A stretch of 64,000 nucleotides of DNA from Asterias rubens (Eukaryota > Echinodermata > Asteroidea > Forcipulatida > Asteriidae), in NCBI RefSeq assembly GCF_902459465.1, contig NW_022985698.1:248001-312000 (forward strand). Direction: 5' to 3'. Shown in pieces: positions 55,650 to 64,000 of the stretch. Positions within the stretch are counted from its first letter, which is position 1. Every line of letters starts with the position of its first letter. Both the position numbers and the translations under genes were made by a program. The notes beneath the pieces were generated by a model that did no database searches, was not told the DNA's origin, and was given only the letters and a program-made list of their open reading frames with translations.

Positions 55650-57160
55650 TGTTTTAATATTTCACCCAAGTTTTACATGTATATAAAGCTGGACTTACCC
55701 CCTTGAGGTTTTATTTGACACACATTAAAACTGAAAAAAAAAACGCTGGACTTGCCCCGTGTGAATTTGTTGTCATCATTATTGACAAAAAAATGCTAAA
55801 AACGCTTGACATACCCCTTGTGATTTTTCAGTATTTGACCCAAATTTGATAAATGTTTGTTGGGGTGTTTGTCTGTTTGTTGTTGTAGTTGGTTTTGGAT
55901 TTTTTCCGTCTTTGTTTTGGGTTTGGGATGCGGGGGAGGGGGGGGGGGGGTTAAGAACTTAAACAAAATATGATTCAGAACTGACCAGTTTGGTTACCCA
56001 CAAGCTCTGCTTCACTCATACAAATGGCTTAGCAACATTTCCCCCAGACCTTGATTGCCCAAATCTTGATTTGTCAGTATGCCTATTCATCAAGGATGAC
56101 TTGGGAGTGATATGTTTTACATATGGAGGGGGGTTGTGAATGTCCGACAACCTAAAGGCAGCATGACCCCCTCCCCCACCGTTGACAAGAAAAAACAGCC
56201 CCCTCTGGTGAATGCCAACCCCGCCGGCACCGCCGTGAAAAAGCCATGCCACACTCCCCACCGTGAAAAAGCCATGCCAAATCTCCCCACCGTGAACCTC
56301 CCCCACCCCCTCAGGTGGACATCCACGCTAAAGAAGTACAATGGTGAGTTGAGCCTTTTTTTCCTATAAAATATTATTGTTGAAAATCATGTTTGTTGCA
56401 TAAATTATTATTATTCTTGAGACATTTTGGGGATGTTTTCGGCACAAGGCGCGCTGAACAAAGTGTGGTAATTTTCTCTGTCCTACAGCTAAATTTTAAT
56501 ATAGGTTTGAATAGGAAAAGTTTTGAAGTTTCATAAACTACGTTATTAATTGCGGCAATCAGGCCTTAGCAATTGGTGAATTCAAGTTTGACAGTAGCCT
56601 ATTTCAAACGCTCAGTAATTTTTCATATTGAACCATTGGGTAACCGATCTTGTAGGCCCTGTTAAACTGAAAAAAAAACTTTGTGTTTTTTGCGTTCTTT
56701 ATTTTGATCAGAATCAGAACAATGTGGACCTATAATGTGGGCCTGTAACTAACAATTTAACCTTACACCTCTCTTTTGCAATAATATATCAAGTTTGACA
56801 GTATTTCAAACGCTCCTTTTTTTTTTAACTTCGCCCGACAAGAAAAAAGCGCCACGTGGAAAACAAAGTCGCCGTGTAGGTGTCCTTTATAGAACACCAT
56901 TTGAACCATATGAACCATTAGGTAACCGATCTGGTCAACTGGAAAAAAATGTGTTTTTTACTTTTTTTATTTTGATCAGAATCAGAACAATGTGGGCCAA
57001 TTGGTAACTAACATTTTCAAAAGCGCCCTCTGGCCTCATCACCTCTCTTTTTAATAAACACTATTATATTATTGACAACAATGAACTAGAACCACCGATT
57101 GTGCAAAGACCTTCAAAAGTAACCCTCCAGCTCTTGAAATAAATAAAACAGCTTTTGTTT
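55650..57160. other. No gene recognised; low-complexity patches
   Basis: A G-run at 55933-55950. The block caccgtgaaaaagccatgcc occurs twice and begins a third time in 56229-56300. gaatcagaacaatgtgg and caagtttgacagta are each present twice (56560-57000), suggesting a local duplication of about 275-300 bp. Frames of 70-96 codons here are not convincing. Confidence 0.4.
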
Positions 57161-57179
57161 TTATTAAATAATTAGTTTA

Positions 57180-57395
57180 ATTGGTTTGCCATCTTCAGCG
57201 CGACGCCCTGACTTCGCGCTAAGGAAGACAGTACAACAGTTGAGCCTGGGCGTCGGGCACCAGTTGGTCGCCATTTTATTAAAAGAAAAATGGACGACGA
57301 CAACCTCCCGTTTCAATCGACTTCTTCGAAGACGTTTTGTACTTTTGACGGACAGCTTCATGGCTAGAATTACGGTAAAACGGATACTGGTGAGT
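57180..57395 (+). promoter_or_regulatory. Candidate promoter / first exon
   Basis: Locally CpG-richer than its surroundings. ATGGACGACGAC at 57290 in a strong start context runs 25 codons to a stop. A second ATG at 57360 runs MARITVKRIL straight into a good donor (gtgagt at 57390). Possible downstream exons are at 60154-60215 and 61860. Weak evidence. Confidence 0.3.
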
Positions 57396-57719
57396 TGGTA
57401 GTTATCTATGTTGAAAATTGAATTGTTATTGAATGTATTTGTAAGTGAATTTGTAAAACAATGAATGAATGAAAAAGTGGTGGCAGGTACGGAAATCTTT
57501 CAAAACAACAACAAACAACAACGACATAGTGACGTCCGGAGGAGTGACAATTATTTTGGAATAAATGAAAATAGTGCAGTAGTGCTCTATTATTATTAAT
57601 TGGTTAATGCTGTTTGCTGGTTTGGTTTTTTGCTTTTACCCATACTTATTGACCTCATTGTTGTTAAAATAATAACTCCCAGTAGTTAAGATTGTCACAT
57701 TTGTTGGTTCATGGAGGAA

Positions 57720-58605
57720 TGGTTGGTTAATCTTAACTTCCTAGCATGGTCAAAACCATTTGCACAATAATTGGTCATTTTCCCCAATAGTTGGTCAACT
57801 TTCCCCATAGGCCTAGTTGCTCATTTTTGTCACACTTTGTTGGTTAATCTGAACTTCCTAGTTGGTCGAATCCATTTGCACAATAATTAGTAATTTTCAA
57901 CTTTCCCCAATAGTTGGTAAACTTTGTCACACTTTGTTGGTTAATCTGAACTTCCTAGTTGGTCGAATCCATTTGCACAATAATTAGTAGATTTCAACTT
58001 TACCCAATAGTTGGTAAACTTTGTCACACTTTGTTGGTTAATCTGAACTTCCTAGTTGGTCAAATCCATTTGCACAATAATTAGTCATTTTCAACTTTCC
58101 CCAATAGTTGGTCAACTTTGTCACACTTTGTTGGTTAATCTGAACTTCCTAGTTGGTCAAATCCATTTGCACAATAATTAGTCATTTTCAACTTTCCCCG
58201 ATAGTTGGTCAACTTTGTCACACTTTTGTTGGTTAATCTGAACTTCCTAGTTGTCAAATCCATATTTGCACAATAATTAGTAGATTTCAACTTTACCCAA
58301 TAGTTGGTAAACTTTGTCACACTTTGTTGGTTAATCTGAACTTCCTAGTTGGTCGAATCCATTTGCACAATAATTAGTCATTTTCAACTTTCCCCAATAG
58401 TTGGTCAACTTTGTCACACTTTGTTGGTTAATCTGAACTTCCTAGTTGGTCAAATCCATTTGCACAATAATTAGTCATTTTCAACTTTCCCCAATAGTTG
58501 GTCAACTTTGTCACACTTTTGTTGGTTAATCTGAACTTCCTAGTTGTCAAATCCATTTGCACAATTATTGGTCATCTTCAACTTTCCCCAATAGTGAGTA
58601 AATTT
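57720..58605 (+). repeat. 97-bp tandem repeat, about nine units
   Basis: Unit: tttgttggttaatctgaact / tcctagttggtcaaatccat / ttgcacaataattagtcatt / ttcaactttccccaatagtt / ggtcaactttgtcacac, spacing 97 bp (57841, 57938, 58035, 58132 ...). Units differ by a few bases. Confidence 0.9.
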
Positions 58606-58884
58606 ATTTTAACCGCTCATGAACTAGTCAAATCTATTTGCACACTACCTTCAGTTTATTCCACAGTTTACCTGTAAGGATCATAAATACTCGATAACAC
58701 AAATAGAACTGATTTCACTAAAAATGTATAGAGTTTACCACAACATTTATTTTAACTCAAATAAACAACAGTTCCCCGTCGTGTACCGCCATTCTGGATG
58801 TCCCAGGTGGTGTGTGTACTTCCATCGTGTGTGTGTGTGTAGTACATTTGTAGGAGACTGCGCTCAACAAATCAGCCAGGCTGA

Positions 58885-59040
58885 CCTAATGTACCATAAT
58901 ACAATTGTTGCACGCTGTGACAGACTCCATGGCGTTTTGTAAACCCGAGGGGTGGAATAAGCGGAGGGTGCCATTTTCCCCCGAGGGTGTACAAAACCTA
59001 TGGATCCCAGTCACAGCATGCAACAATTGTTTTGTTATAC
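58885..59040. repeat. Imperfect palindrome (CAATTGTTGCACGCTGTGA arms)
   Basis: acaattgttgcacgctgtga ... ccatggcgttttgta pairs with tacaaaacctatgg ... tcacagcatgcaacaattgt, loop about 50 bp with ccgagggg/cccccgagg. Confidence 0.75.
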
Positions 59041-59294
59041 CTTGGTAACATTAATATTCCTCTTCTCGAAGTTCTGTTGTTATCTTCAAACATTACGATG
59101 GAGTATTCATTGTTTAATAAGCTGACGAACAAGAAACAGTTCCTGACTGCGTGTGTTTCGTACAGCACTGGAAATCGACCAACGGTTAGAACGATCAAGG
59201 TGAACACCGGGGTACATCACTTCTCATGTTACCCGTCGCGCTGTGCATTACGCGTAGTGCGCATCTTTAGCCATGATACATGCGTATTTGTTGC

Positions 59295-59395
59295 ACGGCA
59301 CGTGATTGGTTCTCGACCAATCAAACTTCACAATTTGAACAGCACAAAGCGATTTGTGCACCAGTTCCCATGTGCGAAAATGGCATGAACACTGT
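59295..59395 (+). promoter_or_regulatory. Candidate CCAAT-type promoter
   Basis: attgg (59305-59309) and ccaat (59317-59321) face each other 7 bp apart, next to a cacgtg E-box (59299-59304). Such pairs occur in NF-Y-dependent promoters; no matching gene was established. Confidence 0.25.
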
Positions 59396-60153
59396 CCAAG
59401 TTACGCTAACTTAAGTGTTTAAAGATAATATTTTGCAGGGTATTACAGCATTTTTTAAACCAGTAGTTTTGTAAACGCAATTAATTATTGGCTACGTTCC
59501 AGGGCATGTATAAAGACATGTTACAGTGCTGGCCCAAGTAAAGGCTACACTTTTGTAGCATGCGTGATTACTGCAATAAAAGAATTCTGGATAATTAGTT
59601 AATCATGTAGCAACAGTCATAATCTAGGTGCATGGTTTCGCTATTTTCAAATTTAGGGTGTAGGATTCTTAGTATTTGGCTTGCTCAATAAATTAGATGT
59701 TGTAGAATGTCCATTTTTAGTGTTAAAATATGTATCGGAAGTCTTGTGTGTGGCAAGTTTGACGTGAAATTTGTAAACAGATAAGAATCAAGCATTCTGA
59801 CACGAGGCATTGCATTATAATGTAGATAAGTCTGGGGAGTTGGAAGCTTGTGATTATTTGGTTGCCATATAGACGATTTTGACCTCTGACGTCACTCGAA
59901 AACCGTAAAATGATTCGCACGAATACCGCCGGGCAAAACCTTTGTGTTTTGGCAGCCAAATAGAAAGTGTATGCAATCTTACCATGACTACACATCTTTT
60001 TGCCCGCCGAAACATGATGTATACAGTGTTTTGTCAACAGAGGGCGGTTTGAATGTAAACATAGGTCACATCATCTAAAGGCTCACACAATTTTAACAGT
60101 AAATTATTTCATTTGGATGTATTTAAAGGTTTACTGTTGAGCTAGCACTGTAG

Positions 60154-60215
60154 AGAATATCACCACATGTACAAGGGATTGCTGACTTGGACCATGAAGG
60201 GTGCTCCCAGCAATG
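60154..60215 (+). other. Possible small exon
   Basis: Bounded by an acceptor (agcactgtag) and a strong donor (gtaagt at 60216). One frame reads EYHHMYKGLLTWTMKGAPSN and, if joined to 61860, GYLLDKERS and a stop. Too short to identify; may be part of a non-coding transcript. Confidence 0.25.
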
Positions 60216-60414
60216 GTAAGTGTAAACACAATTGTATTATTTGATAACACTCAGCTAGTTAAGTGACACATGTACCTGGAGTTGTAACAAAAAATTGTCT
60301 CTGTGAATGCTGGCTTTGTTCAGCCATCCAAATGTATTGAACATATTTATTTAATGGATGTCAGAAAGGCATCACAAAATCTAAGTGCATCTCAATCTTC
60401 TAAAATTAATGCCT

Positions 60415-60660
60415 TGGCTGACTTTAGGCTGAATTTCGTGGCCATACATGTATGCTTACTTTACTGCCAAATTCTGTGCTTACAATGATCATTCTCCGCT
60501 TACTGTGCAAACACTGAATTTCTGCGCTACCTGTGTAAGCAAAGATTGTCTAGTCATGTGGAGTAAGCGCACACGCACAAGCAAAAATTCAGAATTCTGA
60601 GCTTCAAGTGTGCCAAATCCTACTGAGGCTAAACAAAACCATGATATCGAGCCCTGATTT
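60415..60660. repeat. GGGCCC-related foldback MITE, diverged
   Basis: aatttcgtggccatacatgt and cttactttactgccaaattc on the left, with complementary gtaagcaaag/gtaagcgcac blocks; similar to 12185 and 42000. Confidence 0.5.
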
Positions 60661-61124
60661 CTATGGATTTTAGTATTGATCAAGCTTTTAGAAAGTAATT
60701 ATGGACACATTCATTGTATGAGTTTCAAGATGGTCAACTAAACACTACCTATTTCATGCCAAACATGTTCTTACATGTAGGTTGTACTTTGTTGGGATTA
60801 GACAGGCCTTGCTCATAAGCTCCTTGTTAAATAGCCAACCAGGCTAATAAATTCTGTGTTTAACTTTCCCCCAGAAAGTTTTTGTAGCCCTTATTTTGAA
60901 TGAGGAATTGTCATAAATGTTTTTTTCAAGTGATGCATTAACGATAGCAGTCACTACCAGTATAACAGGCAAATAATTTACGCTCAAACACTCAAAAATA
61001 AAATGGACACATTTAAAAAATGTATTATTTACATCTGAATGGAAGAAATAAGAGCATTTTAAACCATTAGGTTGCACAGTGTTTAGTTGCCTACAGGGGA
61101 AGTTGACAGCCCATAGTAGCAATT

Positions 61125-61665
61125 TATATCTCAAAGTTGCCCCTCTCAAAGTCGCCCCTCTCAAAAGTCGCCCCTCACAGAGTTGCCCTTCTCAAAGTCA
61201 CCCTCACAAAGTCGCCCCTCTCACAGTCACCCTCTCAAAGTCGCCCTGTCAAAGTCGCCCTGTCAAAGTTACCCTCTCAAAGTTGTCCTCTCAAAGTCGC
61301 CCTGTCAAAGTCACCTTCTCAAAATCGCTCCTCTCAAAGTTGCCCCTCTCACAGTCACCCTCTCAAAGTCACCTTCTCAAAGTCACCTTCTCACAATCGC
61401 TCCTCTCAGAGTTGCCCCTCTCAAAGTCACCCTCTCAAAGTCGCCCTTCTCAGAGTTGCCCCTCTCAAAGTCACCCTCTCAAAGTCGCCCTGTCAAAGTC
61501 ACCCTCTCAAAGTTGCCCTCTCAAAGTCGCCCTGTCAAAGTCACCTTCTCAAAACTGCTCCTCTCAGAGTTGCCCCTCTCAAAGTCACCCTTTTAAAGCT
61601 GCCCCTATCAAAGTAACCCTCTCAAAGTCGCCCCTCTCAAAGTCACCCCTCAAAGTCACCCTCAT
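61125..61665 (+). repeat. 15-bp minisatellite (CTCTCAAAGTCGCCC-type)
   Basis: About 36 units of 15-16 bp such as tctcaaagtcaccc, tgtcaaagtcgccc and tctcagagttgccc, with block duplications (e.g. 61235-61330 and 61475-61560). Because 15 is divisible by 3 and no unit has a stop, all three forward frames are open for 137-237 codons; these are not considered genes. Confidence 0.9.
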
Positions 61666-61859
61666 TTTAAAATTTGTGCTGGGCAAAATTTGTGTGTCTT
61701 GGGCAGGCCTGCCCAGCACTGCCCACCATGGCTTGAACACTGGCTCAAATATAATTTTTCAAATAGTTAATGATGCTGTGTTTTTTTCATGAATTTCCCC
61801 AAAGCATAATGACGTTTTGGTATGTAAATGACAGTGTATGTTATTTTGTTTGGTTGTAG

Positions 61860-61986
61860 GTTATTTACTGGATAAAGAGCGCAGCTAGCATGGACAACAG
61901 CTTCCTTCATGAGAAGATGTTTTAAGCAAGCTCAACTTGGATTGTCATATTTGGGACAGCTTTGCATCAGTCCTTCCTTTTCTAAG
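61860..61986 (+). other. Possible exon
   Basis: Acceptor gtttggttgtag before 61860 and a donor-like gtattt after 61986. One frame is open for 22 codons to a TAA at 61925. Might be part of the putative transcript at 57360/60154. Confidence 0.2.
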
Positions 61987-61989
61987 GTA

Positions 61990-62395
61990 TTTTGAAACTG
62001 TAAATTCTTTTTAGTGTTGAAACTCTGTGCATTAATTTTAAATTCTTAAACTGCTCCAGATGGTGACGTCTGTTAAATTTGCCCATGTGTAATACAGTCC
62101 TTGAAAACATGCAAACATTGTGTTGGATGCTAAAAGTTTACAAAGAATCAATTTTTGAGTACCTCGCAACTTGTCTTTTAAAATTTGTTGAATTCCATTC
62201 GCACTGAACCCTAGTAGATTCTGTGACATCTCCGTTCTCTCATGTTGTGCAGTGCATAAATTTATCAAAACACGTTTCCAGTCCCACAAAACTTGCCAAC
62301 CTATCACCCTATTGCTAACATATAAGCTTCTCACACACCTTTTTTCAGTCCCTTCTAAACTTGCAGATCTAATGTTTTAACTCTCATACATGTAC
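61990..62395. other. No gene recognised
   Basis: Intergenic DNA; a 98-codon - strand frame (62038-62334) is unremarkable. Confidence 0.35.
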
Positions 62396-62785
62396 TTTAA
62401 GACAGTGGACACTATTGGTAATTGTCAAAGACTAGTCTTCTCACTTGGTGTATCTCAACAAATGCATAAAATAACAAACCTGTGAAAATTTGAGCTCAAT
62501 CGGTCGTGGAATTTGCGAGAAAATAATGAAAGAAAAAAAACCCTTGTGTCACGAAGTTGTGTGCTTTCTGATGCTTGATTTCGCGACCTCAAGTTCTAAA
62601 CTTGAGGTCTCGAAATCAAATTCGTGGAAAATTACTTCTTTCTCGAAAACTACGTACGTCACTTCAAAGTGAGCTGTTTCTCACAATGTTTTACACCATC
62701 AACCTCTCCCCAGTACTCGTAATCAAGTAAGGTTTTATGATGATAATTATTTTGAGCAATTACCAATAGTGTCCACTGCCTTTAA
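62396..62785 (+). repeat. 385-bp MITE copy, well preserved
   Basis: tttaagacagtggacactat to agtgtccactgcctttaa, with perfect central cctcaagttctaaacttgag hairpin. Confidence 0.9.
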
Positions 62786-63150
62786 CCCCTTTTGTTTTGA
62801 ATTTGTGCCGTCTCAACTCTCAAAAGCGTTGCTGTGCAGTGCTTAAATTATCTCAATGTAATAATATTCCAACATTAAATTTTGTCTTGAGCCTCTGCTT
62901 AAGTTTGCAAAAGCATATGTTTTTGAGTCTCTGCATATATTTTTGAGTTGCATGTTGATTTTGATTTTTTAACTCAAAAAATAAACCCAGTTGATTCTGT
63001 GCCATCTCGAAGGTGTTGCTGTGCAGTTATAAATGTTCCCAAATTTGTTTTCACCAGTCCCGCAAAACTTGCCACTATAATGATACTTCAACGTACAGTT
63101 TAGTCCTGAGCCAATGTTGTGACATCAAAGAACATGTTTTGTTCAGTCTC

Positions 63151-63757
63151 TTAAAGGCAGTGGACACTATTGGTAGTTAATCAAAATAATTATTAGCATA
63201 AAATCTTTCTTGGTAACAAGTAATTTGTAGTATAAAACATTGTGAGAAACGGCTCCCTCTGAAGAAGTATAGTTTTAGAGAAAAAAGTACTTTTCTACGA
63301 ATTTGATTTCAAGACCTCAGATTTAGAATTTGAGGTCTCAAAATCAAGCATACAGTATGAAAGCACACAACTTTGTGTGACAGGGGTGTTTGTTCTTTCA
63401 TTATTATCTCGCAACTTTGACGACCGCTTGAGCCATCCAGACAATAGACACTTTTAAATCAACCCTGAAGACCCATCTTTTTCAAAAACACTTCAGTAAC
63501 ATTCACTAGACATTGGAATTTGTAATTGTTCTTGTTTTTTGCACTGCTGAAGAACAACCAAGGGGGAATATTTTTATTGGAGCAAGCGCCATGAGCACCT
63601 TTTTGTGGATACCGGCGCTATAGAAGACGTCATTATTATCATTATTACTATTATTATTATTATTATTAAGTTTTCACATTTTGTTGTTATTTGATGCATA
63701 ATGTTGAGATACACCAGACTGGTCTTTGACAATTACCAATAGTGTCCTGTGTCTTTA
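63151..63757 (-). repeat. 385-bp MITE copy split by a LINE tail
   Basis: ttaaaggcagtggacactat to agtgtcctgtgtctttaa, broken at about 63434-63670 by the LINE end. It directly abuts the next copy at 63754. Confidence 0.85.
63434..63670 (+). mobile_element. CR1/L2-like LINE 3' end inserted in a MITE
   Basis: cttttaaatcaaccctgaag acc... encodes a TFKSTLKTHLFQKHF-like C-terminus, followed by ggcgctatagaagacg and a (TTATTA)n tail. Only about 235 bp remain, as in 5545-5775. Confidence 0.7.
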
Positions 63758-64000
63758 AAGGCAGTGACACTTTTGGTAATTACTCAAAATAGTTATTGGC
63801 ATAAAACCTTACTTGGTAACGAATAATGGGGAAAGGTCGATAGTATAAAACATTGTGAGAAACGCCTCCCTCTGAAGTGGAGTGGTTTTGGAGAAAGAAG
63901 TAAATTTCCACGAATTTGATTTCGAGACCTCAAGTTTAGAACTTGAGGTCTCGAAATCAAGTGGATCTGAAAGCACACAACTTCGTGTGACAAGGGTTTT
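63754..64000 (-). repeat. 385-bp MITE copy, cut by the window end
   Basis: Starts tttaaaggcagtgacacttt and includes the hairpin cctcaagtttagaacttgag. Continues beyond the window. Confidence 0.85.

Noticed and set aside
61079..61792. 237-codon open frame, plus overlapping 159- and 137-codon frames
   Set aside because: All three come from one stop-free 15-bp tandem repeat; no start context, domain or splice support.

Overview
This is eukaryotic, almost certainly metazoan, nuclear DNA: AT-rich, gene-poor, with GT-AG introns and dozens of interspersed and tandem repeats. Several repeat families (foldback MITEs, a tRNA-headed SINE, CR1/L2-like LINE tails) remind me of echinoderm genomes, possibly a sea star, but that is an impression and not proven by anything I can compute here. 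No bacterial, phage, viral or CRISPR features are visible.

Two host genes can be assembled exon by exon. (1) RNGTT, the bifunctional mRNA-capping enzyme, lies on the + strand from 10066 to 30114: 14 coding exons, all with GT-AG junctions and matching phases, summing to 1818 nt (605 residues plus stop). Both catalytic centres are intact: the phosphatase-like [10 protein letters not shown] loop (Cys123) and the guanylyltransferase KADG lysine (Lys289). (2) A small coiled-coil protein gene of unknown identity lies on the - strand from 43633 down to 38095: six exons summing to 531 nt (176 residues plus stop). The two genes converge, with about 8 kb of repeats between their stop codons.

Region by region. 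1-10000: MITE copies, two adjacent copies of a 385-bp foldback, a LINE 3' end sitting inside an 82-bp tandem repeat, and a 74-bp minisatellite. 10000-30100: RNGTT, its introns loaded with MITEs, palindromes, SINEs, a LINE fragment, a 3.3-kb hAT transposon with a frameshifted transposase (intron 11) and a perfect 618-bp tandem duplication (intron 13). 30100-38000: degenerate repeats interrupted by a deleted Tc1/mariner element, then more MITEs and SINEs. 38000-43700: the second gene, flanked by a second 74-bp array and holding a minisatellite broken by a TIR element in its first intron. 43700-52000: MITEs, a decayed non-LTR retrotransposon end and a 2.5-kb array of 66-bp units. 52000-64000: a possible but unresolved coding block, nested MITEs, a 97-bp array, weak first-exon/promoter candidates, a 15-bp array open in all three forward frames, and further MITE copies, one split by a LINE tail.

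The window shows a housekeeping gene whose about 20-kb span is mostly transposon-derived intron, with several inserted elements lying close to splice sites. I found no convincing new multi-gene system. The best candidates for follow-up are the unnamed 176-residue gene, the microsatellite that replaces the branch-point region of RNGTT intron 2, and the shared minisatellites.
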